Origin: Azolla caroliniana
Taxonomy: Eukaryota; Polypodiophyta
Length of the DNA stretch: 64,000 bases
Reading direction: 5' to 3'
NCBI GenBank assembly: GCA_043228905.1
Contig: JBHGNT010000001.1
Span: 434,001-498,000, forward strand
Shown here: piece by piece, positions 12,581-25,287 of the stretch
Layout of the letters: each line of letters begins with the position of its first letter
How positions within the stretch are numbered: position 1 is the first letter of the stretch
The notes under the pieces: generated by a model
Told to the model about the DNA's origin: nothing
The model's input: the letters and a program-made list of their open reading frames with translations, nothing else
Database searches by the model: none
Program-made: the position numbers and the translations under genes

Positions 12581-13846
12581 ATGGCGACGAAAAAGCAAGC
12601 AGTCCATCTCTCTGTTTGTATCGTTTTATGGTCCGCGGGGCGACCCACTGCCACTCAACCTGTGGCCATGGAAACCCCTAAACCATCTCCTTCCTCTTCC
12701 TCCTCGTTGTTTTCTGTCATGGCTCTAAAAGCACACCATATTACGCCTGCGTCCTTGATGACCTCATGTGACCAGGAATCGGCGGTATCAGAGAATCCAA
12801 CGGCATTCAAAACCGAGATATGGACCCGGATCCCTCCGGATCTTCTCGAGCGGATCATCGCAAGGCTTCCTGTAACTTCTATTCTTCGATTCCGAACAGT
12901 TTGCAAGAGATGGAATCAACTACCATTTGAGAAGCAATTTCTGAAGATGCAACCCCACCAGGTTGGTGCGTGCCCTCCTTTCCTTGGTACACATAGCGAT
13001 ATATTATATATAGAAGGTTCTGGAAAGTGGCATTGTATCCCATTTAATTTCTTCCCATCAAAACATGTTGTGCTTGAAGCTTCGGGTGGTGGAATTCTCT
13101 TGTTCTCGAAGAGCAACCTTGCTAGCCGGCTCGTTGAAGCTTTCTTTGTATGTAATCCCATCACCAAGCAATGGTGTGAAATCAAGGGTGGTTCGATTCG
13201 ATTCATTTGCGTGACTTGTGTCGATGTGGATCATCAGTCACTTGATTTCAATGTAGTTGTAGCTGGTTGGATCGATCGATCAGATCGACACATGGGTAAA
13301 GCCCCATTGATTGAGATTTATGACTCTAGGAATCATTCATGGAGTGTGAAATTAGATTCTAGGGATGAGACCTTTTCTCAGCTTCGGGGCGTTGCTCTTA
13401 TCAGAGCCACTCTTTATTTGGCTGTCTACTCGAGGAATTTTGCCAATCTTGAAATATTGTCATTGGATATGGATGATCGAGCCACGAAAGTCTGTGGTGA
13501 ATTTGGAGAGGGATCAAAGTTTCATTGCTTCGGGCAATATAGAGGAAATCTAACTGTGGTGGTTCAAACAATCAAAGTGATAGAGATATGGCAACTGAAG
13601 CAACAAGCGAATAATATAGCCAAGTGGATGTTTTTGGATAGGCTGGCTGATGAGAAACTCAATGCATTCTCGACAGCAGCTGTTGCTGGAGGATTTGTTT
13701 TTTTCAACTATTATGATGAGCCAATCGCTCTCTATAATCTTTTTGATCAAACATGGCAATGGGTTGATTATCCACCTGGACGAAAGTATTGGTTAGGCAT
13801 GAGACCATTGGCATTTGAACCAAGCTTTGCTCCTGTAACTAACTGA
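12581..13846 (+). CDS. F-box protein, up to 421 aa, single exon
   Basis: Intronless gene for an F-box protein, the substrate-selecting subunit of an SCF ubiquitin ligase. The F-box is clear at residues about 80-120: IWTRIPPDLLERIIARLPV followed by ILRFRTVCKRWNQL, the surface that binds SKP1/ASK. The remaining 300 residues contain kelch/FBA-like phrases (GGGILLFS, FFVCNPITKQWCEI, IEIYDSRNHSWSV, YNLFDQTWQWVDYPP) typical of plant F-box proteins with a degenerate beta-propeller. The target is unknown. The first 75 residues are Ser/Thr-rich with internal Met at 30, 48 and 60. The TATA box at 12555 is too close to the first ATG, so the true start may be M30 or M48. The gene ends TNX at 13846 with no truncation. 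Confidence 0.88.
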   Translation: MATKKQAVHLSVCIVLWSAGRPTATQPVAMETPKPSPSSSSSLFSVMALKAHHITPASLMTSCDQESAVSENPTAFKTEIWTRIPPDLLERIIARLPVTSILRFRTVCKRWNQLPFEKQFLKMQPHQVGACPPFLGTHSDILYIEGSGKWHCIPFNFFPSKHVVLEASGGGILLFSKSNLASRLVEAFFVCNPITKQWCEIKGGSIRFICVTCVDVDHQSLDFNVVVAGWIDRSDRHMGKAPLIEIYDSRNHSWSVKLDSRDETFSQLRGVALIRATLYLAVYSRNFANLEILSLDMDDRATKVCGEFGEGSKFHCFGQYRGNLTVVVQTIKVIEIWQLKQQANNIAKWMFLDRLADEKLNAFSTAAVAGGFVFFNYYDEPIALYNLFDQTWQWVDYPPGRKYWLGMRPLAFEPSFAPVTN

Positions 13847-14645
13847 AAACAGTGAGGTATGTGGCTGTATTCCATTTTTAACGACATACCTACAAAACCC
13901 CTCTGGTGGTGGTGGTGGTGAGGATTGAAGAGTTCATCGCTTCTATTAAAGTGGTAATGATTTATTCTCGAAGGCATTTGCACACTAGAAGAATGTGTGC
14001 ATTTGGGAGTTCCCATTGATTTCGAATACCTGATTTGTATTGTATATAATTACAAGGCCATTTGCTGCCTTAAGGAATTGTTCCTTTCCAGTAAATATTA
14101 TTCCACCAATTAATTCCATGATCATGTTTCTTCTCCAATGTTTGGTAGATAAGCTTCCTTGTGTCAATGATGAAATCATTCTCTATAGTAATGTAATTAG
14201 ATACATTCATCATTAATGAAGACAATCATTGATGTTTGTGTTTCTAGCTTTATAGTGTTTTTGTGCTTTTCTTGGACGGACCTAACATTTTCTTCAATGA
14301 AGCACACTTTAACTTCTCCTTGATCAAAGACACTTTTCACCCCTAAGGAAATATTGTTCACTGCAAAAGACAAAGGCAACATAGCTTTCACAGGATGAGT
14401 AACTTCTTATCATATTTTGTATTTCCTCATTCCTCACACAAATATGTCATTGTATTTGAACTCATTAAACATAATAATTGGAACTTGTTCTGGCAACACA
14501 TATGAAGAGCTTCAAATAAAGTTATGTATGTGGTAAAACTTGAATCAATTGCTACATGGTCAAAGTCTCTAGTTCCCTCTCCACTCTCAATCTTGGCATG
14601 TATTGTCCCCTTCATAATTGCAATGTTGTCAAACTATCTTGGTTG

Positions 14646-14871
14646 CAAGGAACTATAAAAGTTGAAGGTTAATTTAATGTTTTATCGGGTGTGATCAAGT
14701 AATGCAAAGGAAACCTTTGATTTCATCTAATTATAATGGCAAAGATTATTTGTTAAGACAAGGAACTATAAAAGTTGAAGGTTAATTTAATGTTTTATCG
14801 GGTGTGATCAAGTAATGCAAAGGAAACCTTTGATTTCATCTAATTATAATGGCAAAGATTATTTGTTAAGA
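14646..14871. repeat. perfect tandem duplication, unit 113 bp
   Basis: The two adjacent copies (14646-14758 and 14759-14871) appear identical base for base, starting CAAGGAACTATAAAAG and ending TATTTGTTAAGA. Absence of any difference implies a very recent duplication or a local assembly artefact. It lies in non-coding sequence between the F-box and monooxygenase genes. Confidence 0.95.
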
Positions 14872-15386
14872 CGTTTCTTGTCTCTTTCCATGGGATATGT
14901 GGTCAAGTTCCACTTCTTGCACAAGCATTATGGTAAAGACATCACTCAGGCAAAGGCTTCATTCTCCAAATGTTGATTACAATAGCATTATGTCCCATCA
15001 ACTAAATTTTACTGAATTTTCTCATAAATTGTACACATTTTGCCATGCATCACTAGGCATGCATTGGGCTAGCTACACGTTGTATGTGCATTCATCGAAA
15101 AAGTGTAGAAAGAATTTGAATGGCGAGAATAGGAGATATGTCTTCATATGATACAACCTAGAGTCTTAAGGCTTATAGATTCTATGATCTAGATTCGATC
15201 TAAATGCGAAAAATTGATATGCCCAATTATCCTAGATGGGAAAGTTGAGACATCACAAGGAAGATATATCACAAACATTCCAAGTACATAAGGGAAATGT
15301 GCAAGAGTAGAGTTGGAGGATTGACCAAAATCATCTTTGAAGTAGCGGAGATAGCCGGGGCTTCCCTTATCAAACAAACATAGATC

Positions 15387-15388
<2 letters not shown>

Positions 15389-15436
<48 letters not shown>

Positions 15437-15539
15437 GAGAACTCTTCACTCAATATGTATGTATATGGTCATGCAATTTGGAGCAGTGGAGACAGCAAAA
15501 CGTGTTGTGTGTTTGTACCCACAGACAGACGTACATACT

Positions 15540-15580
<41 letters not shown>
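15389..15580 (+). repeat. GA and GT microsatellites upstream of the monooxygenase
   Basis: An (AG)n tract at 15389-15433 is followed by a compound (GT)n(GA)n tract at about 15540-15580, which ends nine bases before the start codon at 15589. The second tract almost certainly lies in the 5' untranslated region. Such GA tracts can bind BPC/GAGA-type factors in plants, but that role here is inference. Confidence 0.85.
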
Positions 15581-15581
<1 letters not shown>

Positions 15582-15588
15582 GATCGGG

Positions 15589-18500
15589 ATGACAATGGTC
15601 CTTGCATCGTCGCTGCCATCGCGATCATCTTCGGCTGACGTCACGCCCAGTAGGTCCCTTCCGAAATCGGCAGTGGTGGATAGAGCCGTCATTGTGGGGG
15701 GAGGCCTTGGTGGCCTCTCTGCAGCTCTCCAGCTCCGCAGAGCAGGAATCGATGCCCAGGTATACATACATACATAGGGGTTATTAAAATTTCGATTTAC
15801 TAATTACTTCTAATCTTCTAGTTGCCTTAAAAATCTACCCCTCCATCATTCTCTGTGCTATGGTGATGATGACTATGCGATTATTGCAGTTTCATGTCTG
15901 TCCATTTCAAAGTATGATAGGGTCTCTTCGCCACTGAGGTGGCACCATAGAAACATCATCTTTGTACCTTCCTGATGTTGCCATCTGCCATCTCTGAAAG
16001 TTATCAAGATTGCATTTGGATTCAAAGATGTGGCAGCTTGCTAGCAGTCTGTGCAGTTACCCATTTATGGTTAGTGTTGATGTCAATGCCTAAGCATGTG
16101 AAATTGTCGACAGATTCAATAGCTTGCCCTTTTAAGTGAGGTATGGTTAAATACATGGCTGCTTGATATTGTGTGTCATGTAGTTGACTTTACCTACATT
16201 CACCAATGAAACAAATTCTAAAGAATGGGAGATACACGTTGGAAAGCATCAACACCCATGATAAGAGCACCACGTTGTCTGAATAGTGAAGCAGCATAAC
16301 CAAATGTTGCCTAAGGTTAATACTGAAAGTTGCTGAGTTCGTGCTATTTACATGATGAAATATTGTAAATGGTCCATGACTAAGCTAAATAGTGTAGGCG
16401 AGAGAGGGCACTCTTGCTTTACTGTGACATTGGTTCCAACTCATCAGAGAACACATGTTGTGTATTTATCACACGTCGCATCTGCTCATATGGCCATACT
16501 ACTGCAGTTTGGTACTCATTTGGTACACCAAGTTTGTGATACGTTCTCTGAATCTTTTTTGTAGTAATATATTGAAAACGTTTTTGAAGCAACATTATAG
16601 AGCTTCTCCCTTGACTCAATGCTGTTAATTATAACCGTGAGGGTAAGTTAGACACTCTGTTGTGGAGTGTTTCAGTCTGAAGCAGGCTTAGCGTTATCAT
16701 GCTACTCTTCCCATTTACCACTTTTTTCCATGATCATACTCTACAACTTTGCAAACGTAGAGTTTACCGTGACAGTACAGTGGTTAAAAAAGCTCTAACT
16801 ACTGTACTATCATGATAGACTCTAGCGAGAGAGAGAGAGCAATAGAGAGACAATACTAAAGTTGCGCTAGAGTCAAAGTGGCATATGAGACCCAGAAATG
16901 TTAATGTCGTATGATATCTCATCCATATGAAAAGAAACACTCTTTGAGTGACGACTAACTAAAACTAGAATGGATTCTAGTATGTCGATGAAAGAACTAC
17001 CCGATTACTGAACAAGACTACCAAGGATATGTGGTGATATAAGAAATGCTATATGCATAAATTTCTCCTCATTAAAGGGTTATTGTGGACAGCTCACCCA
17101 AACATGATGACAATGTTTAATGATGAGGCTGAACCCAGAGAGTGGAAATAGTGTGTGGTCAGACTTCTGTGAGTGTCTTGGCACTGCTGCACCCACTCCT
17201 GTTGTTTAGGACAGTCATATTATTGTAACTGCATATTTTGATGGCTAAGAGAGCTCTAGGAGAAAGAGTTCAAGTGAGGAAGTGTCCAAGATGTACAGGT
17301 GAGAAAAAGTACAATATGTCAAATCTAACTGTGTTCAATGTAGGAAAACTTTGTCATCATCTCTCTGGAAATGGACTTACGTTGATATATCTTTCTTTCT
17401 TTCTCTAAATCTTGAACAGTTAACATGTCTCTGTTAGCCATATCATTACTTTACACAATATATCATTCTAGACTGCAAACTTTCTTCTATCTTGATCTTG
17501 ATCTTGATAAAAACTATGATAAATGGCAAGTTTTTTGGAGGAATATTTCCTTTTTTTATGAGCTGTTATGCTTTCTGTCTTTTTTCACAGGTTTATGAAA
17601 AGCGCCCCATGATTTCTGGTGGGGAGGGTACACTCATATCTATTTTCCCGAATGGGTGTAGAGCTCTTAATGAAGCATATCCTGAAATAGTGGAGAAGGT
17701 TTGGTTTTGCTATTAGCTTGTTAGTTGTTTTGAAAATACTTTGAACAATAATGTTAAAATTTACACTTTGTGATTTCTTGATGTGAAAATTATACAATCT
17801 TATGTAGATGCGTCGTGCTGGAACATTAAACATGCCATCAAATATTGTCTATCCAGATGGCACAAAGATTGGGGAGTGGGAGCTTAGCACTCAGATGGAA
17901 GAGAAATATGGGCAGCCACTTATTGCTATATTATGGAAAGATGCATTGAGAATACTTTCGGAAACTCTCCCGAATAGTTGCCAGCACACAGGCTACGATT
18001 GCATTGGCATCACAGAGGTACTTTTATGCATGATTGCTTTGTATGCTAAGTTATCTGCTAGACCCTTGCACCCATTGCTCAATAACTGAGTGCAGAAACA
18101 CAGTAGATTATGCAGAGTCAAATCTATAAGCAGCATGATTACCCCCTCTGTATTAACAAGAGAATGGGGTGTATGTATAAAGTGCCAGAAGAATATCCGC
18201 TGGAACAAACGTACATGAAATATACAAATAGGTGCATTTGGGTGCTGGAACGAATGAACACAAAATATAAAGATGGGATGCAATTGGGTAATAATGCATA
18301 GTTGGGCGAAATACATAATATTTGGAAATTACAATTAATAGTAAAATGGATACCACTCTAGCCCTTAACATGCTATCCACGAACAATGAATTATAATTCA
18401 ACCTCAATAAAAAAACACATTCTTATTCTTTACTTGCTATCTTGTTATTGGCAAGTCAGCATTGGTATGTAATTGCCACAATTATAATATTCCAAAAAGA

Positions 18501-21500
18501 GGCGGAAGAGTATTGAACTCTGGAAAAGATATTATGTGTGTATCCGTGTGTGTGTGTTCGGGAAGTAATTCCTATACCAAAAGTAATTTGTATTTCAAAA
18601 AAAATATGATATAAATGGCCATGCATTGTGTTTGCCTCTTGTGACACCGTTTATGCTTGGGATTATGAGTATCTGATGAGCATTGCAAATGAAGGCAATT
18701 CTATGTATAAGAATTTGTACTCAATTCTCTTCTGGAAGGAATGAAGGCAATTCTATGTATAAGAATTGTACTCAATTCTCTTTTGGAAGGAAATATGGGA
18801 CTACATTATCCTGGGGTCACTTTATCCATTTTATTTTACTGATCTGAAGCTGCTTACGTAACTTCTCTGGTGAGACCCCTCATCTTCAAACTATGTTTTT
18901 ACAGCAAGTGATTAGGATGAAAATATCTCTACCTTTGTCTTTGCAGCCCACTGTGTTTGTAATGTTTGTCTTTTGTGACAACGTTTATGCTTGGTATTAT
19001 AAGTACACAATGGGCACTGCAAATGAACACAATTCTAAGGATAAGAATGTTCATCATGTTTGTCTCTTGTGACATCATTTACGCTTGGTATTATAAATAC
19101 ACAATGGGCACTGCAAATGAAGTCTATTCTATGTATAAGAATGTGCACCGAAGTGTCCTTTGGAAGGAAATATAGAACTACGTTATCCCGGGGTTGATTT
19201 ATCTGTTTATTTTACTTATTTGAAGCTGCTTGAATAACTTCTCTGATGAGATCCCACTTTCAAATTATCTTCATACTCATAACAAGTGATTAGTATGATA
19301 ATATATCTACCTTTTTCTTTGCCTTTCATTGAGGATTGTCACTTGGAAGTCTTTGTCAAAGCTTCTAGAATTGATTTAATGCATAACCCTCATGTAACAT
19401 GTAAGGCTCCCCACCCCTTGTATGAGTATAAACTAGTTTCCCTTTGATTGATGAAGTTATTGAAACTCTCAAGAAATTGCTTTGTAGCATTTATATTGTA
19501 GAATGCAAGCGTTTGGACATTCCATTAGAATATGTTCTGAATCTTTACCTTAATAAAGTACCGTGTTTAGCAGAGCTTTGCTCAAACAATTTTTCACTCA
19601 GTTGAAGTTAAAGTATTTACTGCTTTCATAGCTGCTGGTATAAATCAGGCTATTTTATACATAAGATTGATGTCCGTTTATATGGTCTGAAGAATTGCAG
19701 TTTACATATTAGTGTAATATTTTTGGTTTTGTACAGCATTTTAGGTTTTTCTGATAAACATTTCTACTGCGTATAAAGTAAACCTATGACGCCATTTACA
19801 ATGAAATGTGCTTCTTTCAGGAAGAAGATGGTGCTGTGGCTCATTTCAAGAAAGAAAATGAAGAGATTTCCATTAAGGTAAATCACAACATTCAACTTTG
19901 ATGATTTATGAAAGGGAATTCTCAAAGAGTAAAACTCAAATAATAATCTTTCGGTAGTTATGCTCGCATTCTTGTCTTCGTCTTTAACAGATGTATGTAT
20001 CATATGATGTTTCGAAGTTAAGCATTAACATTACATAACCTGAATGCGTACCAACTAGAACTATGTTGGGTTTTCGTGGGGTTTTCTAGTCACCATCTAA
20101 AAGAGGTTAGCAAAAAAGATACTAATACTCACATTGATTTTGGGTCATTATTCTAAGCTTTAACTATTACAAGAATACAACTTGCACTAACTTATATGTC
20201 AGATCGGAAATTATTGAATGTACTAACCTTGTAAACGATTGGGAAGATGTACATCAGCCTCCTAGCAAGGCTTTTAGAAGTAAATATCCCTGAAGATTTG
20301 GCTGTATGTAAGAAAGATGTTGTGTTATATAAGGTCTGAATATTATCAAAGCTTTGAATATGTATTAGGTAAGGCTTTAATCTTGTGTTATATTTTGTAA
20401 TCTGATTTCTTTCGAAGACAATGGCAGGCACCATTAATAATCGGTGCAGATGGGATACGATCAGTTGTGAGAACAGCTCTTTTTGGTAACATTCCACCTC
20501 GGGACAATGGGAGAATGATGTGGCGAGCTGTGATTGACACGAATCAACTCTCCAATAATCCGGTGAAAGTAAGAAAAATACAATGCTCTTAAAAAGTGAA
20601 GCAACACATCCATTAAATTTGACATTTTGTGAAAACTGGTCAATATATTAATTATTTTTTATAATTCATGTGATAAATATGTTGATCTTCATGATCATTG
20701 AAGATCATAAATGTAATCTAGGAAATCCTTTTGAAAATCTTTGGTATTATGGGAAATGAAAGTAATTATTACTATGTAGTTCATTCGAGAATTTCGGATG
20801 TGGTTCATATCCACAGGATTACTGTCATATATTCTTCGAGGCAATCAGCCAAAGAACATACCTGACAAGAGCATCGTCACTTCTGGTACAATTATTCTGC
20901 TGGATTCTGATTGCCACTCAAATCAGAAAGATGATTATTAGTCGCAATATTTACATTCGTCAACATCACATATCAGCCCACAGTTTCATTGGAAAATGAT
21001 GATGCAATTTCATGTCCTAAAATATTTTTATATACAAAAGTTAGAATAATGCTCTGCATTCTTTGAGATCAAGAAATCTGCACGAGGATTTCATTCTTGC
21101 TATTCTTGATCTGTTACATGTTCTGATATCTTGCCATTAAACTAGGAACTTCTAATTTTCTGTGACCTTTTATGAAGGTTCTTTTGTTTTGTATTAGGGT
21201 TTGGAAACTGGCGTCTACTCTTCCTTGTTTAATGGCCGAACAGTTTTTATTGTCAATGGACTGAGGGAGAAGCTGCTGTACTGGGCATTCAGTGTTGAAG
21301 ATGAGGCATGTGAAGGAAGCACAAAAATTAGATCAAAGACACTGGAAGAAGCAAAGGAAAGAGTATTAGAGTATTTTCAAGGGTTTAGCCTTGCACAGTC
21401 CATCATCCAGGTGGGTTTATTACGATGTGTATAGTCACAAAATTTCATCATCTGGGCAATTTTCAAAATTGTTCCCACTTCGAGACATAAAACTAGTAAT

Positions 21501-23117
21501 AAAATGCATTAAAAGTAGTTTTAATAAATATCACATATTGATTAGAAATATATTTTCATTAGAAAATTCTAAACATATTTTCTCAGCCATATTGTGAGAG
21601 TTCTATTCTCAAGATATGTCGGAAAGCATGTCTTCATCTCAATCCCAACAAATCTGGGGGATCGATAATCTAAACATGTGTTGATATCCATGAATATGTT
21701 CTGAATCACAATCCCAAAACCAGTGGGATCTTCTCTAAGAGATGATCTAAACTTGTGCTATACTATATTAATATTTACTAAATCTTTGTAAAAATGTATG
21801 CTTGATTGATGGTCTTTTTTATCTATTTTCTAATTTCAAATGAAAAGGTGACGGACCCAGAACTTATTTTGGAGCGACGAGTGCTTGACTTGCCAGTATT
21901 GTCGACATGGTCAAAGGGAAGAACTGTTCTTCTTGGAGGTGATAGGAAACACTTGACATGTTTTTTGTATCTGTATTTGAAAGGGAAGAAAAAAGAAAAT
22001 ATGCAAATGGTATGCGCTCTTTTTTCTATCAGATGCTGCTCACGCTGTCACGCCAGCCCTGGGTCAGGGAGCAAATCTTGCTTTTGAAGATGGCATACAC
22101 CTTGCAAATTGTTTGATATCATGTGACAGTGTGAGGTAAAAGGTTTAGGAATTCTTGACATTATTTATTTATTTCTTCTTCATCTTCCAGTAATACACAG
22201 CATTATTGATTGAAGCTCGAGATAAAGGTTTCAGAATTCTAGATATAATCAGTTCATTTTATAATCATTTTGACCTTTTCTTTTTCTTTCTTCTAAGAAT
22301 CATTTTGACACATCATTCTGAGGCATGGGAAAAAACTGACAAAAAGAAAAAATGATTACATTGAAATGTCTAGAATAATGTTGAATATCTGCCTAAAGAT
22401 GTTAGAACTGTCTAAACAAAGAAACAGAGCATATGTACATGTATGCATATGCTCCTTTGATTTGGGTATCAGCCTATGAAGCACATGATTTGACTTTGCA
22501 TGCATACACATGGAGTGTTGGATCATGGAATCGTAAGGGGAATGTGATAAGTTTTGCCATGTTGAGATCGTCACACACATCGTAACTATACTATAAGAGG
22601 TTTAGTTCCTTGCTTGCATGTAGAGAAGTTGATACCTTATTTCACTTAAAAAGAGGCAAGAAAAAAAAAAAAAAAAGTCCATGGGAAATTATTTGTTTGC
22701 ATAAAGGAGTTGGTATCTTATTACACTTAAAACAGGTAAGAAAAAAGAGAATAGGAAATCGGGAAAAGTGCTTCATTGTTTTCTTGCTTTTCCTTTGAAC
22801 TTTGGAGAAAGTTAAAAGTGATTTTTCAATAAAAAAACTCGAAAGACCTTTATAACAGTGGGGTTTATTTACTCAGAAACTATCATAAACATTATGATCT
22901 ATATAGTTTTCATTTCATATTTTAAATTTTGTCTTTGCTCGCCATATATGATGGAAACGTTTATGTTTGTTTTAGGAGTGCATTGGAGCAATATGAAGAA
23001 ATCCGAGTGCCTCGTTGCAAGGAAGTATCAAAACAAAGTCAGTTACGATCACCTGAAAGGTTAGAAGAGTTCTATAATTGGCTTTATTGCTCTGAAATAC
23101 CGACCATTGCATATTGA
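15589..23117 (+). CDS. FAD-dependent monooxygenase, 411 aa, 9 exons
   Basis: Group A flavin monooxygenase of the zeaxanthin-epoxidase/hydroxylase-like family; such enzymes use FAD, NAD(P)H and O2 to hydroxylate or epoxidise a small substrate, which is unknown here. Exons: 15589-15759, 17591-17698, 17808-18017, 19821-19877, 20428-20568, 21198-21410, 21848-21938, 22033-22135, 22976-23117. Introns are GT-AG and phases agree, giving 411 residues. The FAD-binding dinucleotide fold is AVIVGGGLGGLSAALQLRRAG (about 33-53). The GADGIRSVVR motif (188-197) and the ribose-binding GDAAHAVTPALGQGANLAFEDG region (330-351) are intact. An N-terminal Ser-rich stretch of about 30 residues could be a transit peptide. 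The C-terminal exon is the least certain: it could instead splice at 23060 (AAAG/GTTAGA), but no better downstream exon was found. Intron 1 holds a LINE remnant and intron 3 holds nested repeats. Confidence 0.87.
16030..16619 (-). mobile_element. decayed LINE reverse transcriptase fragment
   Basis: On the minus strand, in several frames broken by stops and shifts, the order of a non-LTR reverse transcriptase can be read. From 16560 downward comes a LGVPNEYQTAV...LYEQ-like segment (WPYEQMRR). Near 16425-16385 is KQECPLSPTLFSLVMDHLQ, the KQGCPLSPTLF motif. Near 16300 is LHYSDNVVLLSW, a decayed YADD catalytic box. Near 16100 is AIESVDNFTCLGIDIN. It is inserted in intron 1 of the FAD monooxygenase in opposite orientation and cannot encode an active protein. 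Confidence 0.75.
18610..19325. repeat. nested direct repeats in monooxygenase intron 3
   Basis: A unit of roughly 330 bp occurs twice (about 18612-18945 and 18960-19325). Markers in order are GTTTGTCTCTTGTGACA-type, TATGCTTGGTATTATAA, GGAAGGAAATAT, CTACNTTATCC, GAAGCTGCTT, AACTTCTCTG and AAGTGATTAG. Each copy has its own internal duplication: GAAGGCAATTCTATGTATAAG twice in the first, and the GTTTGTCTTTTGTGACA...ATGGGCACTGCAAATGAA segment twice in the second. No coding content is seen. Confidence 0.85.
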
Positions 23118-24660
23118 TTTCTATCTCTATCCTTTGCCTAATACTAGACAACAAAACAGATTTCTAGTAGAAAACTGCCAAATCAAATAAAGATATTTGG
23201 AGGAAACTATTGCCTTTTAATATACATAACTTTATGCACACAATGTACAATAAACTGAATTATTGTTTTAACGTCAAGTTAACATTTAGAAATCATGCAA
23301 TTCTAAACAATTTTGGAAGAAATAGCATCCTAATGCTTGATCCTCACCCTTGGTGCACAAGATGAGATGCTAGATTTAACTTCAGTCCTAGACAACACAA
23401 ATAAACTCACTTGCGGATGCCATCTAGGACAAGGTTAGGCAAAAACATTTGGATTAATCAAAGATGCCTTTGGAATCAGGTGTTTTAACCAAGATCAGAC
23501 AACTTAAAACATGTCTGGCACTTTAAATGACATCGAAAACCTTGTTCTATTAAAAAGAAAAGCAATTGTATTATTCAAACATTAATTAATGGATTAAACA
23601 AGAATGAAACATTAAAGGAACTAAACTTTGCTGAAAGGATGCAATTGAAGTAGTCTAGTGTGTTGCATGCATGACTATTATGTAATGAATTGCATGCAAT
23701 TGGTAACGACGTTTTTTTATTGTGTGATCTGATATTTAATCTAGACATTCAATAAGTATTACCAAATTTGGAGAATTTATAATTGATAAGTGAAGCGATG
23801 GGAATGAGAGGGCTCATGGGTTGGGAATTGGAAATTTAGAACTCATTGGTTCTTTTTTATGGAAATAGAATATTGAAAAGTGGGATATATAGATACTTTG
23901 AGTTGATTTATTGTTGATTCTACTTATCTATCTCTAGGGAAGGATTTGAAAGCTTCTTAACGCAAAATGAACAATTCATAATCTTAAAAGCAAATTTATC
24001 ATTATAGGCCATTTTTAATCATGCACTTAGGGGCCTTGTTAATATGTTTGATCAACTTAAATCACCTTATAGTTTTGCTTTTGAAAACACCTTGTAATAA
24101 AACAACCTTTGCCTAGAATGGTAATGCTATGTGTATATAATTTACAAAATAATTCTAAACATTTGTTCTTATAAATACTCAGGAGCAAGTTGTGATTAGG
24201 TTGCATGACTTCGTATAATAGTCATAAGGCCATGATTCTTAACAAATTTTCAAGAGCTTATTTTTGGATGATGTCAACTTTGCAATAATCTAATTCATAT
24301 ATACATAAACCATATAATAAATAATATATTAGATGTCTTTTAAATTATTGACTAGTACTAAAGTTTTAACTTCATAGCTTTTGGGTTGCATTGTTCAAGA
24401 ACCATTAGTTGCATTAAGGTAGTGTTGTTTGTGTTCATATGGGTTGCTCAAGTAGTTTTAAGGGTTTCTTTGAGTAGTAGGATTGCAGTGGGATGTTTCA
24501 CATTGTAACAAGCAATCAAACTTTGTCATGAACTTGGTTCACATAAATGTTTGTTTCACAACTGAGTTCTATAAGGAGGTGTTCTATTTGTGAGTTTATG
24601 TGGGTTCCTCCCAAAAAACGAAATACATATGTTAGTTATAAATGTGCTTCTCAAAATACC

Positions 24661-24722
24661 CCCTCTCTCTCTTTGTGAAAACACATAATTATATTAATAA
24701 ATGTGTGAAAAACACTATTTAC
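24661..24722 (-). mobile_element. possible retroposon 3' end with GA tail (copy 1)
   Basis: The minus strand reads TTGTAAATAGTG..., then TTAATATAATTATGTG, then TTTTCACAAAGAGAGAGAGG. The same order recurs at 26617-26712. The shared end followed by a GA microsatellite is what is expected for the 3' terminus of a LINE- or SINE-type retroposon with a simple-repeat tail. No protein domain is recognisable in the adjoining sequence, so the class is uncertain. Confidence 0.35.
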
Positions 24723-25287
24723 AATGGGTGTCACAATAGAGTATGGTCACCCACTAACTACATGGGTAATGGGACATGTTGAATTGCCAATAGGCAAGAC
24801 GAACACTCCACTGAGAAAAGAATTCCCACTTGCTCCAATAAAGAAAATTGGCATATTAGTACTCCCTCTAACTTTTTTTGTAGATATGCTTTCATTCCAT
24901 GCTTACCATCAAATACAAAAGCATTACGCATATCCTGATTATGACGCAATGAAATAGGAAAACAATCTCCATCTTTGATTTTGGGTCAACTTATGTAAAT
25001 TGTGTAAACACCCACTCTAAGTGTCAAATAATATCATGATAAAATTTGTCAAATTTGAAAAATGTAACTCCAAATCTAACAAGTAATCGGACACTGTATA
25101 AAATGATGAGTATTATCTTCCATTTGAAAAATGTAAAAGAAGCAATTGCCATTTCTAGTTAAGGACGCTTTAGAACTAATCCTAAAGGCAATCCCCCAAT
25201 TAAAACTCTCCAAATGAAGATCATTGTGACAAGTGGCAATTTAGAATGCCAATGCCAACTATGTTTTAAGATCTACCACCATGCATG

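Larger units (their letters stand above)
13847..15588. other. intergenic stretch with tandem repeat and microsatellites
   Basis: No coding region is supported. It holds the F-box 3' flank with a (GGT)n tract near 13904-13920, the perfect 113-bp duplication listed separately, and the promoter/5' leader of the monooxygenase gene, which is dominated by GA and GT microsatellites between 15389 and 15580. Minus-strand open frames at 14197-14615 lack any family signature. Confidence 0.55.

Noticed and set aside
14197-14615. Two minus-strand frames of about 60 codons, considered as retrotransposon polyprotein pieces
   Set aside because: No aspartic protease, zinc knuckle, integrase or reverse transcriptase motif could be read in any frame.
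24724-24957. 77-codon plus-strand frame in the stretch after the monooxygenase
   Set aside because: No recognisable domain, no splice partners and no continuity with the monooxygenase.
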